This document shows, one piece after another, positions 45,216-57,464 of a DNA stretch of 64,000 nucleotides (position 1 is the first letter of the stretch; each line of letters starts with the position of its first letter). Both the position numbers and the translations under genes were made by a program. The stretch comes from Episyrphus balteatus (taxonomy: Eukaryota > Arthropoda > Insecta > Diptera > Syrphidae): contig NC_079136.1 in NCBI RefSeq assembly GCF_945859705.1, positions 124,276,028 to 124,340,027 of the forward strand, written 5' to 3'. The notes under the pieces were generated by a model, which saw nothing but the letters and a program-made list of their open reading frames with translations, was not told the DNA's origin and searched no databases.

Positions 45216-46375
45216 AAGGCCAATCAGTGCTCCATATAACATCATCAAAATTACAACCATAACGGAGTGAGCATAACCTCAAGTACGTATATGAAGGTGG
45301 TAGAGTGGGGGTAAGCAAAACCATATACACATTGACGAAAATTTCAAGTTAAGGGAAAGTATCGGAGAGAGGGAGAGAGAAATGTTACTGCGTGTCTTGT
45401 AATATATCAGAAGTGGGGTAGTAGGCAAGTGAAGAGGGAACAACTTCATACAAGTGGACACGTACGTTTTGCCTGTTTGTGTTGACCAAATAATTAGCGT
45501 GTCCACTCAATGGATTTCTTAATGGCGATGTCGATTGTAGATTAGGTCAAGCGTAACTTGGGCACATACTTTTGGTGTTTTTATATGTATACGTACGAAT
45601 AAATGTGTGTGTTTGAGTGTTTAAGTTGGAATGACGTATGTGTGTCTTTTAATTGGTAAATCCATATCGATTTGACGAGGAAAATATTATTGCATTACAA
45701 TCAATATCACTGTGATTTATTTGAAATATACAAAAAAAAAAATTATTATAAATGATTTTATTGTGATAATTTATAAGATTTTGTGGTTTTTGAGTTGGAA
45801 ACAGGAGTGTTTTTGGAAAATTACTTGAATTGGTTCTTTAAAAGAACGTGAGTTTTTTGAATTATTGAGATTAAAAAAAGATTTTTAAATGTACATAAAA
45901 GTAAAATCCTTGACTAGGTCACATGAAGGTATATCTTTTTAAAATTGCAAAGTGCTTCCCATGAAAGTAAGAAAGAATGTATATTGTATAACCTGAGGAC
46001 AAAAAAGATGCTTCCAACGGTACCTCATTTGTCAAATTATGTCAAGTTATGATGGAATAGATGAACCATCGTCAAAAGGTTTTACGTGATAAAGTCGTCA
46101 GAAAACAGGTTGTGTGCTTTTGTTAAAATGAGGCAATTGAAGCGTTTACTTATTTCAAACAATCATAATTTACAAGTAAAAGCTAAAAAAAATACCTTTT
46201 TTTATTTTCTCATTATATTAATTTTTTTATTTTTTAAGCTTACAAAAAAAATTATGCAATTTAAAAGCCAAGTATTTCTCCTTAAGAATAAAAAAATTTT
46301 TTAATTTGTATGCGCAAAAAGTATAAAAATAATTTATTGAAAACAATCATTTTCATCAAAAAAAGCAAAAAAAAA
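45216..46375. other. Noncoding stretch
   Basis: A (GA)-rich patch lies at 45366-45382. The remainder is unique and AT-rich with no supportable gene. Confidence 0.4.
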
Positions 46376-46379
46376 AACA

Positions 46380-48600
46380 TGAATTTTTATCTTCTCACGT
46401 CATTAATTCCATTTTTTTCCCTAATTATTATCTTAGCTCATATATATATCGATCAGGTCTATGAGACATCTACAAAAAGAGGTAGAATTTTTTGAACTCG
46501 ATCAAATTTCATTAAAAAATGCAAAAAAAACATTTTTTATGTGAAAGCTTATTATTTCACCTTTCATATGACGTATCAATCTCATTTCAAAGATGCCTAC
46601 AAGAGAAGTTAGAATTTTTTTAAGTCAACCATGTCGAATTTCCAGACATGAGATTACGGTACTTCCCACACTGGTGGCTGTTCGGGGGCAACAGATCTCC
46701 ACTGGTGTTTTGAGGTTTTTCGCAAGTTTCTTGATTTAACATTGTCAAGCTTTTAGTTAGTCTACCGTTATGTGTGATATACCAAATGAAAGGTAATTGT
46801 ATCAGGATAAAAGTTTAATAAAATTTCTATATGCTCTTGGTCAAAAGTTATAATCTGTTGAATTCTAAAATTTTATTTTACCGTTATCTCAAAATTGTGT
46901 ATACCATTATTGAAACTTCGCACACATTTAGTCGTGGTCATGGTCTATCATTATTCACTATACTTTACTCCTGTAACTATTCAAGAAAAAAAGATAAAAA
47001 TAAAAAACGATGAAAATCAGTCAAAAACGGTCAAAAAACGTGTTTTTTAAAAACTTGTTTCTTCCGTTATTCAGTCAAAACTCACTAAACAATATGAATT
47101 TTTTGCTTTTTTGATTTTTTGAACGCTCCAAAAAAAAGATAAAAATCAAAAACTACCCAAAAATACCCCTAAAAAACAAGGTGTTTTTCAAAAATTCATA
47201 TTTTGAAACGCAGAGTGTTGGAAAAAAATCCGAATTAGACGCCTAATTTTTTTCCCTCATCTTTCACCTGGCACCTTTAGAATTGTCAAAAAATGTTCCC
47301 TACCCAAAATCATCATTTTGTTTAAGCCCCAACACGTTTACAACGTTCAAACAAAACGTTATAGCTTAGTTTCACAATTTTTTAGGACTTTTTCATAAAT
47401 ACAGTTATTCTTAAATTAGTCTCATCTATCTATTGCAAAAAAAAACTCTCTACAACTTTGCGTTTAGATTTAGCCCAAATTTCATATTTCCGTTTTACCC
47501 CTGTTTACCCTTTTAAATGACGGAATTTTTAAAAATCCTTCATTTGGAGTAAGCTTTAGGTTATTATCTTTCAAATAAGCTAAATAAGATTTTTGTATCT
47601 CTAATAGTTTATTTTTAATTGAAATTTTTGCGGCGAGAGTGTAACGTTAGAAAATGGCGTCACTTTTTTGTGGTGGCTGCCATGGTTCATCGATTTATAA
47701 GACGTTATCTTGTCAAAAAAAAAAACTGGCTCTAACATGCATACAAAATCAAGGAAGACCCTTCAAATATTATAGCTGTTATTGTGTTTTAAATGAAAAT
47801 TAACTTAAACAACAAAAATACATTTTTTATCCTAAGCCTTTTTAAACTAACACATTTTTAAAAGATTTTACCTGGTGCAGGTTTTCCCATATATCATTAA
47901 ATGTACCTATGAATTTTTCTGGTAAATTTGTGAATAACTTTTTTCTTTATTAAATACTATGATTATCACACGTTTCTCGAATTGAGATAACGGTAAAAAG
48001 ATGTTCTTTTTCTACACACGTTATATCTTTTGATCTAGTGCACATACAAATTTGATTTAACTTTAATACGCATGCTGATAACATAACCTTTTATTTGATA
48101 TATCACACATAACTGTACGTGCTATACAAGTTACACAATTTTAAATTGAAAAAAATTGAAATGTGGAGATCTGTTGCCGATGACCAGCCACCAGTGTAGT
48201 GTAGTTGGCTTTAAAAAATTCTTACTTTTTTTGTATCCAAAAATATGATTGATACGTCATAAAAAAGGTGAAATACGATTTCAGATGAAATAAAATTTAT
48301 CATAGGTTATGTACTATTTAAAAAAAAAAAAATATATTTAATGGTGTTAGAAGAGAAAAAAGATTGATTTTTTTGCTTTTTCGATGAAAAGTAATTGGGT
48401 TCAAAAAATTCTAGCTCTTTTTGTAGATATTGTATAGACATGGTCGATATAAATATTTTGAGCTGAAACAACAAGCTTTCAGATGATATAAAATTTATTT
48501 TAGGTTGTCATATAAAAAACAAAAATTTAAAGGTGACAGAATAAAAAAAGGTAGATTTTTTCGATTTTTTTTTTTGCAAGAAAAATGATTTTTTTTTTAA
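46380..48600. mobile_element. Composite element: inverted arms around a 1.1-kb centre
   Basis: The left arm (about 46380-46905, minus orientation) and right arm (about 47985-48600, plus orientation) are the same sequence as the arm at 19565-20235. Left markers include GGCAACAGATCTCCAC, ACCGTTATGTGTGATATACC and ACCGTTATCTCAAAATTG. Right markers include GAATTGAGATAACGGTAAAA, ACACGTTATATCTTTTGATC, GGAGATCTGTTGCCGATGAC, a TTGGCTTTAAAAAATTCTTA segment and GACATGGTCGATATAAAT. The arms are diverged, so the pair is old. The centre (46905-47985) has no satellite units, unlike the 19-kb copy, and shows no transposase. The terminal CACACATGA block is missing from the right arm. Confidence 0.8.
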
Positions 48601-49735
48601 AACATATTTACAAAGAAAAAAAATTCTTTTAACAATAATCAATTTTCTACTATTACTATTAACATAGCCATTTGACCTTAAGTTGAGCCAGAAGAGTTTT
48701 TGGAACACTAAACGTAGCTACAAATATAATAAACTAGATTCCAAAATAGAAAGCAGTTATTTATTCTTAGGAATTCAATAGTGAAATTATTTTGACATTT
48801 AAACAAAAATAAATTTTACGAGTATTGTCCAATGTCAATGTTCAGTTAACCTTAAACTGGAACTTAATTTCGAAACAACATTACCATGTCTCTAAGCACT
48901 CTTTCCGCGTACCCTTCTGCTCTCTGATGCCATCTAAAAACTAACACAAATGCCTAAAGTCAATGAAATCAGAAAAATCAGAATCAGAATGTCTAAATGC
49001 ACTTTGCACAAAGGTAAAATGCTATACAACTAAATTAGCTGCTATATTCCATTGGTGTACTCAATCAAGCCATAAAGAGAGGAACAAAAAAAAAAATAAA
49101 TATATAGAAAAAAATAGAATAAAAAGACACTTTGTTTGATTAGAATGTTAGTTTTTTTTGTTTCGTTTGTATTTGTATTTCGTTTCTACTATTTCATTAT
49201 AGTCTAATCTCTCTTATCAAAGTCATATTGGTACATTTATAATGATGATGGAAAGGTAGTGATAAGACTAAAAGAACCAATCACGTTAATTGATTTAATA
49301 GTAAAAACGAAAACCTCATTCATCAAATATTCCAGATGTAGGTATATAATAACAGTACAGTGTTAACATATATAGTATATGTACATAGTTGAATCTTCAT
49401 TCCACATTATACATGTGTAGATAAAATAATTTATAAATATTATTGTCGATATTATTGAATGTGGAAATGGTAACCTGAAGCCAATTCATCATAAATACAT
49501 CACACAATGGGATACAACTATACTTCCCTTTTGGTTTTCGCCCTGCTGACTGACTTGTGTGCGGTTGCAATTTAATGATAGAATCCTTAGGGAGGGCTAT
49601 TCTGTTGGTTGTTGTATGTAGGTGGGTAGTGTCTATGTAGTTACATATTTAATACTTATACCTATGATATGAATATGGTGACCATTATAGCTAAATTTCG
49701 GATCAGAAACCCAAATTTTGTAAGTATACTATTAA
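48601..49735. other. Noncoding stretch
   Basis: Unique AT-rich sequence. No gene or repeat family was recognised. Confidence 0.4.
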
Positions 49736-49739
49736 GGAT

Positions 49740-51030
49740 TATTTTACGTTCCACAACATCCACTTTGATGAAAACTTGTTAATTGAATAAACTCCATTTA
49801 TCTATGCGAGATTGTTTTACAATATTTTTTAAAGTTTTTTTTTAGTGAAAAACTGAGTTTTGTGGATTGTGGAACGTATTCATTTTTATGACTTTATTTA
49901 TATTAAATTCTTTTGAACCTGGTTTGAGTTGAGTTATAAAAAAAATCAGAGTCTGCTTGAATTTAAAAAAAATATTCACTTTTTGTTTGTAAGTTTTGTT
50001 GTTGTTGCTGTAACCTACGTTCCACAACCATTACTTAATCTTAGTATCATTTTAAACGTCAAATAAACAGTTAATTTTTTTTTTTCAAATAAGCTTGTTT
50101 ATAAGGTAAGTTTGCAGTAGTTTTGTTTTCATGATTACCCACCAATCCATAAAAAAAACTATGACCAAAAATATTTTGTGGAACGCAATAACACATTCAC
50201 TTTTCATGTCATTTTAATACATACTTCGCACTAATTTTAAACTTAAATTTCTCCAAATGAAATGCAACAATAATGAGCGTGGTAATTTTTCATTTTGCGT
50301 TTCAGGCCTGAACACCTTAAAATTGTGGAACATAACTTAGCTTTTTTAAACTTCGAACTTAATTTTAAAAACTAGGTAAATGTTTTAAAATATTGAAGAA
50401 TGTGGAACGTATTCAGTTTTCATTTTCACATTTCAGACTTGAATACTTAAAATACAAAAATGTGGATCGTATTCACTTTTTTTTTGATACCTAAATTGAT
50501 AATAATGATAAATTTAGAGTTTGCATATTTGAACATTATTGTTACTAATAATCCTACTCCATATCTCATGAGAATTAATGGAATGCGTTATTTTAGTTTA
50601 GAACAATTACTCTCCTTAATTTTTATTTGGAATAGAATTGGACTCTTTTGTCTAAACCCTGTAACTTCCGCCAATTTTTGAGCTCAAAAAATGTAGTTAA
50701 AGTAGTTAATTAGTCGGTATGTTGTGGAACTTATTCACTTTTATTTTTCTACATGTTGACATTGAGAAACTTGAGAATATTTGAAAACCCAAATACAAGA
50801 CGAATCTAGCATAGAAGATAAAAATCAAACTAACCAACTTCTTTTGACAACGATTACGATCCACAAGGAATTATACATACGATTCCCTTGTGGATTGTGT
50901 TTGTAACTTGAAAAAACATTAATTTTTGTATTTTTGCTTAATATTTCCTTGAGTGATTTCATAATTCATAAATAAGACTACACGTAACTTCTTGTGGATC
51001 GTATTTACTTTGCCTTTCCTACTTTCTACG
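49740..51030. repeat. TGTGGAACGTATTC core array, both orientations (locus 2)
   Basis: Cores lie near 49747 (reversed), 49868, 50010 (reversed), 50174, 50323, 50401, 50460, 50721, 50858 (reversed), 50891 and 50993. Several continue as CGTATTCANTTTT. Between some cores a longer unit is visible: TTCATTTTGCGTTTCAGGCC TGAACACCTTAAAA and its relative TTCATTTTCACATTTCAGAC TTGAATACTTAAAA, about 120 bp apart. Late copies have drifted to TGTGGATCGTATT. This is an old array in which the core survives best. Confidence 0.7.
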
Positions 51031-51863
51031 ACTTGAGTGCTAGTTTTCAAGACTTGATAAAATAGAAAAAAAAAATAATGTTGGTCACCTCAATTAGAAT
51101 AATATAGAGCGAGGAGATACTCAACAAATAATAATACACCAGTACGAGTCTCGAACTCGAAATACTAAAAAAAAATATACAAAAGAAGAAAAAAATAAAG
51201 TTGGATACTACTTTGTCGATTCTCATTTGCTCTTGCTTTTTTTTTATTCCCGCAAGTCCGCAACAACTATTTCTCCTTTACCGCTGACACAAGGCACGCT
51301 TTTACAAAGTTGTTGTGGATATAATTTTTTTCTTTTTTGTGTATAGGATGATTTCAATTAATTGAATTGTGGATGAATTGGAACAAAATGATTAATAGAA
51401 AGGAAAGGATATAGCTTAACAGCTAACCACTCCGCATGGAGGTACCTATACTCTTTTATATCGTAGTATACCTACAATCTAACCTATAAGTAGTGAGATT
51501 ATCTTTGAGTGGAGATCAATATAATGTACTCGTATCTAGAAAAAGAAAAAAATGCTTTAGCTAAAAGGCTTTTACCAATGATTGTTGTGGCATAAATAGG
51601 AAACAGCTTAATGCCGTTTGACCTTTTTGAAATTAGCTATTAATCGGGTAAATTAGCTGAAGCATGTCACTGCCTAGGTGAAGGTGCAGCGCGTTTATGG
51701 ATGCGATATATTTTGTTGTGTATTTTGTTGTGACATTTTTTTTGTGCTGGAGTACAGAGAAGTTAAAAATTAAAAGAAACTTTGAAGCTAGTGCCGGTAT
51801 TCCGGATTTGTTACACATATTCAACTTTTTAAGCGACTATGTTCCATTGTAGCTCCTTAACTA

Positions 51864-51940
51864 TTCATCATAATTTGACAAACACGATATCATTGGAAGC
51901 GTCTTTTTTGTTGGATGGTTATAAGCCCTATGATAATGTT
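51864..51940 (+). repeat. Dispersed segment shared with 33524-33600
   Basis: The segment AATTTGACAAACACGATATC followed by ATTGGAAGCG matches 33527-33560 closely and continues with a weaker GGTTATAAGCC match. It lies just upstream of the array at 51990. Confidence 0.5.
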
Positions 51941-51989
51941 TTAAGTTGAATATGGCGCCCTCTTGACAAAATAATTCACAATGGCTCTA

Positions 51990-52860
51990 CAAATACTGTA
52001 TCACGACATTATAGTCCCAAAACAATATAAATTCAAAATTAGCATAAAAACTAGAACTTTTTTTTGAAATAAACGTGCTTAAAAAATGGCTAGGAAATGG
52101 TTATTTTGTAACTGCGGCCATTATTTCAGTAAAAACTTAACTGAAAGTTCATTTCTAATAGTTTTTGAGTGATTTTTATTAATATCTACTTTGAGAACTA
52201 TAGTTTGAAAATTGGATTCAAAAATTCCTTCTTTCAACTTAAGTTTTAAATAAGGTTTATTTTTACCATTAATTAACTTTTTTTTTTTTTAATTTTCTAT
52301 TTAATTTACTGCCAAATTTAAATACAAAATAAAAAAACAAGAATCCAGCAAGAATTTCTAACCTAAGTAGCCAGATTATGGTAGTAATATTTCTTGGAAT
52401 AACCGCGGTAATCAAATGGCTACAAATTGGTTATTTTGTAACTGCGAGTATTTTTCGGTAAAAAAACAATCCCTTATAATATGTATGTTTTTTCCTGATA
52501 ATTTGAAATTTTACGCTTAAAAATTGGATTATAAAATAAGGATATTCTGGTTAATTTTTTACCGAATTTCAATACAAAATATGCGTATGAACTAGAACCC
52601 GAGTACTCTAAAATGATGAAAGAATTTCTAGCTTCAGTAGCCAAATTATCGGGGTAATAATATTACTTGGGATAACACCTGTCATAAAATTGCTAAAAAT
52701 TGGTTATTTTGTAACTACGAAAATTTTTTGTTTGTATAGTAAAGCAAATTCTTGTAATTTGGTATTCTTTTTTCTTGGTGTTTTGAAAACTTGCACTTAA
52801 AAATTTGTTTCATAAATTTGAATCTTGGTTGAAATAAGGTAATAGCCAACCTTATTACTG
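51990..52860 (+). repeat. Tandem repeat, ~270-330-bp unit with TTGGTTATTTTGTAACT core
   Basis: ATGGTTATTTTGTAACTGCG at about 52096 and TTGGTTATTTTGTAACTGCG at about 52428 are followed by TTGGTTATTTTGTAACTACG at about 52701. Other unit landmarks are AGAATTTCTARCYTMAGTAG followed by CCARATTAT, a TAATATTNCTTGG segment and an ACGCTTAAAAATTGGAT segment after the core. Three units are recognisable and clearly diverged outside these blocks. Confidence 0.8.
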
Positions 52861-54405
52861 ATGCGGGAAACTTTATTTTTCTTACAATATACTTAATTAT
52901 TTAAACTTGATTTCGCGCTCTGATTAAACGTCCTCCTCGAATTTCATAGATTTCCAGCTGTTTGCAAGGACCTCTTATATCACAATTGAAAAAGACTTCA
53001 ACACAATGTCCTTAAACTAGACTTTGAATTAAAAATAAAACATAACCAAAACCAATAATTCGAAGAAATAACAAGAAAAAAATCCCTCTCCTTCTTCGAT
53101 TTCAATGATTAAATTAAATTAAGGATAATTATATTTTTTCATCTCAATAATAATAATAACAAACAACAAAAATATCCGAAGGAGATGAAAAATTAAAAAA
53201 AAAAAAAAAAAATATGCTATCTTAGCATTTTCGAATTTTGAAAATTATTTATTTAATATAGAACCGAGTACCTACCTACCAAAGGAGTACGGTAGAAGTG
53301 ATTGAGTGTACTCCTGCTGGTTCTGGTGCTACTGCTTCTACTGCTTTTGGGGATAAGGAAGGAAGAAAATTAAAGGACTATTAATGTTTGGATTTGTATG
53401 CAAATATGTATAAAAACCATTTTCAATTGTAAAGGATTCAAATGCGGAAGATTTTAATGATTTATTTAAGAAATGAATGAAGATGAAGAAGAAGAAAAAA
53501 ACCAATGAGTACAGGAGGAAGAGAATAATGTACATTTCCGTCTGCAATATCCTGATTTTTTTTTTATTGTGTTGTATTTTTCTACCTCTCTCTGACTCTG
53601 CCTCTGGCTATCCAATCAATCCGATTTCGAATTCGAATAGAACTTAAAGTCGCATCGTATAATCATCATCATCGTCTTCATCATCATCCTTGTAGTCCTT
53701 AGAATATCCTCTCATTGACTTGTTCTAGACGAGTTGCCAGTTTATAATGTTTTTTTTTTCTACTACTTCTCATTCTTATCTCGTTTTTACGAAATGAGAA
53801 GAAGGATATTTTTACCTGACTTTGGGTACAAAAATATTTTAAAAGCTCCTAAAGGACTTTATGCTGCTTGTGCTTGTGTGTGTTTGTGGGTAACAATCGT
53901 TTGAGGAATTAAAACGTTTTCGTAATTGATATTACATCATATCGCGGCATTTTGTACACCTTTTTCTACCTCCTCCGGCATCACACCGACACGATTGAGA
54001 CTGACATAGGCAATATAGTGAAGAGAGGAAGATCTTATCAGGAGGGAGTTTAACGAGAGTCTGTCTGGTCAATTAGGCACTATTTAGATGACACAGCATC
54101 TCCAGCTGTAGGTATGAAAACGAGGAGGCAAGTTCAAAGGTATTTTCTGTGTTTTTTTTTTTTTTTTTGACAAATGGGTGCATGTTTGTTGACATAATTT
54201 CTTAAGTTTTTCTTCTTTCTTTAAAATTCTTCAGCTTGTAGCAATATCAAGAATGTGAATGTGAACCAGCAACCAGAACACTTTTTAGAATTTAAAGAAA
54301 TTCTTAAATTGTAGAAAGAATAGAATTTCTAAGAAAATTCCAAAACAATATTTTTCTATAGGGTTGGGAAGTTGAAAAATTAAAAATATCGATAATTAGA
54401 ACGTC
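52861..54405. other. Noncoding stretch with (ATC)n
   Basis: An imperfect (ATC)n lies at about 53659-53688. A T run of about 18 nt lies near 54151-54168. Composition at 53930-54130 is somewhat more balanced, but no gene was recognised. Confidence 0.4.
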
Positions 54406-54409
54406 AGTA

Positions 54410-55379
54410 GGGGGAAGTGGTCACCCTTCGTACACGGTCACCCTGCGTACAGTGAGCATAAAACAAAAACTAAACGGTATTCAAACACGTGCTTACTAGT
54501 GTGCATAGACACAGTAGGCGCCGAGCTGCTAGATAAATTTTGAATCCTAAGTGCAACGGATTCGGTCGCCACAAGACTTTTAGTGTTTTTTAGTGCTCTG
54601 AGTAATTTTTTTATGTACATTTGATGTCATGTTGTGTTTAAGCTAAGTATGTTTTTGGCTAAACAGTAATAAAGAATTGTTGATTAAAGTGTTAAATTTG
54701 TGTTTTAATTATAAATATTACAAAATCTCAGTACATTTTTTCAAAAATCGATTTTTCTGCATTATGTACAGCTTGGGGAGCATTCGTACAGTCAAACATG
54801 GGGCACATTCGTACGCATACGTATGCCCGCCAGTAAATTTTCTTGAGCAGATAACAATCAAAACACGGAGTTACAGTTTTATTGAAATGAAATTTAAACC
54901 TCTATACTAAGTTTTTCGCATTCTATAGTAAATTAAGGTTCGTATATTTATATATGTAAATAATAATTTGTTTCAGAATCATCGAATCGCGAAAAATTAA
55001 GTTTTTTATTTGTTTTTGTTTTTTTTCTGAGTCAAGTTCAATTAATTAATAAATTAATAAGTAATTAAATCTTTTAAAACTCATATTTGGCATTTGACAA
55101 ATCAAAAGTTAGTCAAATTAACGTTTTAAATATCCTGTACGAATGTACCCCATGTGCTGTACGAATGTACCCCACGGGTGGGGAGGATTCGTACAAAAAT
55201 CTAATCCCAGTAAAATGGCTATAACTATTTAAGCCTTTGACTTAGAAGTGTCAAATTTTTTTTTAAAGTGTAATAATATACATATTACAAATAAAGTCCA
55301 TTTTCTCGAAGCTGGAGTGAGTAAATAAATAACTAAAAAAACATAAGTAAAAACTGTACGAAGGGTGACCACTTCCCCC
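54410..55379. mobile_element. TA-flanked element with perfect 24-bp TIRs
   Basis: TA lies on both sides (54408-54409 and 55380-55381). The 24-bp ends, starting GGGGGAAGTGGTCACCCTTC, are identical in inverted orientation. TA duplication fits the Tc1/mariner group, including pogo-like elements, though family assignment is inference. Inside, words related to GTACGAATGTACCCCA recur: twice in tandem at about 55138-55172, and inverted or variant near 54775-54815 and 55180. This gives subterminal repeats that a transposase or host factor could bind. No transposase is encoded in 970 bp. Identical TIRs suggest it is young. Confidence 0.87.
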
Positions 55380-55439
55380 TATTATCTTTATCCATTATTA
55401 TCTAAGAGAACTTTAATTAGGTATGTTGCTCTTGAAATG

Positions 55440-56280
55440 TAATAAGATTATTGATTTTGCCGTTTATCGATTTTTTATGAATACAAAATATCGATATCGT
55501 TCCAAACCAAAACTAAATTTTTGAACCAAGAAGTTATTAGTATGGAAACGAGCTTAAAGTTACATCGATGTTACATGATATCGATATTTTATGAAAAAAT
55601 ATCGATAAAAAATTTTAAAATATTTAAAATATCGATGACATCTATGAGTATCAAAATCAAGATGAATATAAACAAGTTTACAAAACTTTAACATGTGACT
55701 TGAAAATGGAAAAATATAATATATCAATTTTAATTTGTATCGATATTTTATGAGCAATATTAATAATATCATCGCGAACACAAACTTATTCTCTGAGACA
55801 AATTCACATTGTTTTCTCTTGCATGGAATGGAGTATTTCTATATGGACTATTTCTATAAAATTCCAAACAAATATTTGCTTAAGGGAAGTGTATCGATAG
55901 AGAAGGTATCGATATCTTCAAATATCAGAATAGTTATCAAATAAATTAACACCAAGAGATCAATATTTTGATGATAAAAGTTATATCGGTGTGGCTGTGT
56001 GGCAGTACCTATATCGATATTTGATGAAATATCAAAAAAAAAAAAAAAAAAAAACAAAATATCGATATCTTTCCAAAACTCAAACAAATAAATTATTAAG
56101 AATTTTAAATCCAAGGTGTCAATATTTTGATTCTGAAACTATATCAGTGTTTTAGTCAATCGATGTTTTATGAAAAAATGTTGATAATTATTTAAAAAAA
56201 AAGAGATATCGATGTTATATTATGATTATCGATATTTTCTGTTGAATAAATCATCGATATCTTTTTTAAATCACTTTCTA
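55440..56280. repeat. Degenerate array rich in TATCGATA/ATCGATATTTTATGA
   Basis: ATCGAT occurs at least fifteen times in 840 bp, often as ATATCGATATTTTATGA. A unit of about 157 bp is visible: ATCAATATTTTGATGATAAA at 55961 with TTATATCGGTGT, and GTCAATATTTTGATTCTGAA at 56118 with CTATATCAGTGTT. Other blocks, such as ATATCGATATCKTTCCAAA, recur near 55485 and 56060. A further ATATCGAT at 54388 lies left of the 54410 element, so that element probably inserted into the array. A 21-nt A run lies at about 56034-56054. Confidence 0.75.
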
Positions 56281-56284
56281 GTAC

Positions 56285-57460
56285 AATTATTATTTTCCCG
56301 TCTTCCTTTTTCGAAGGAACGTGCCTTTGCAACAGACTGACCTACATTTATACTGCTACCTCTCTTTGCTATAAACAATAAACATGACAGTTATAGGAGA
56401 CAAATTATGACAGCGACTACTTCTTGTGTATAGGCCATGTTGCTAAACAAAGGGTATTTTTTTTTTTTTATTTAGTTTTTAATTTCGTTCTGTTCCTGAC
56501 AGAAGTTAGCCAAAAACGGCGAGTCCTCTGCCCTCAATTCTGCCATATTCCTGAAATGTGATATATGACTTCAATGTTAACTCTCTTTCTCTGAATGAAT
56601 GACAGGCTGACAAATTGTTTTTACATGATAAGTTCCTTGTGTGTTATAGAGTATAGCGGCACGAGCGCGGGGGTGAATATTATAGAAACTGTCTTGTGGG
56701 GTCCTTTTTGGTTGTCCGTTCGTCGTCTATAGTAATTGCCTTCGTGTCATTCCATCAAGAACTAAGTATTTGAAATAAAAAAAAAAAAAATAAAAAAAAA
56801 AATAGTATAAAATAGGGTATATCTCTCTATTTGGGATTGTAAAATGAGAGAGGAATGGAATTTCTTTTTTTTTTATTGTAGTTTGTCGATTATAGTTTTA
56901 GTTTGACATACAAGTCAAAATACCAGAAGCAATCGGTTTATAGGTGTCAGATTGAAGATTAAGATTCAATTTTATATCTTTTTCTTGTTTTCGTTTTTCT
57001 TTAGGGATAGAATGTCCTTTCAATAAAAATTAATTGTTTTATGTCAAAAGGGGTTTCCTTTTATGTGTCTAGTCTTAAACTTTTTCATTCTTTTTGTTAT
57101 TGATCGAAGTTCTACTGACCAGTAGAGATAGTTAAGGACTTGTGGATTTTTGATTGTATTGAAGTTTAAGTTTTTGAGATAAGTTCAAAAGAAAGTGTAT
57201 ATATTAATAGATTCCTACAAGTTTTGTCGAAATTAAAAAAAAAAATTTAGTCATTTTTTCGTCATACCTAAATCTTGATATGTCAAATTACTAACTTTTG
57301 GTTGAAAAAGAAGTTGTGGATTCTAGGTCTCGAATTTAGAGAAAATAGTTTATGTGTATATTCATTGCGTGGAAGTTTTTTTTTTATGTTTTCCGATTAA
57401 AACTGCTGGATTGACAGATTTTTCCTTCAAATTACAATATCAGAAACTGATTTAATGTTT
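56285..57460. other. Noncoding stretch
   Basis: Unique sequence, more balanced at 56290-56760. A-rich tract at 56777-56803. No gene was recognised. Confidence 0.4.
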
Positions 57461-57464
57461 TGCT

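Noticed and set aside
51120..51160. GAGTCTCGAACTCGAAA as a tRNA T-arm/B box.
   Set aside because: No acceptor stem, D-arm or anticodon arm could be placed around it.
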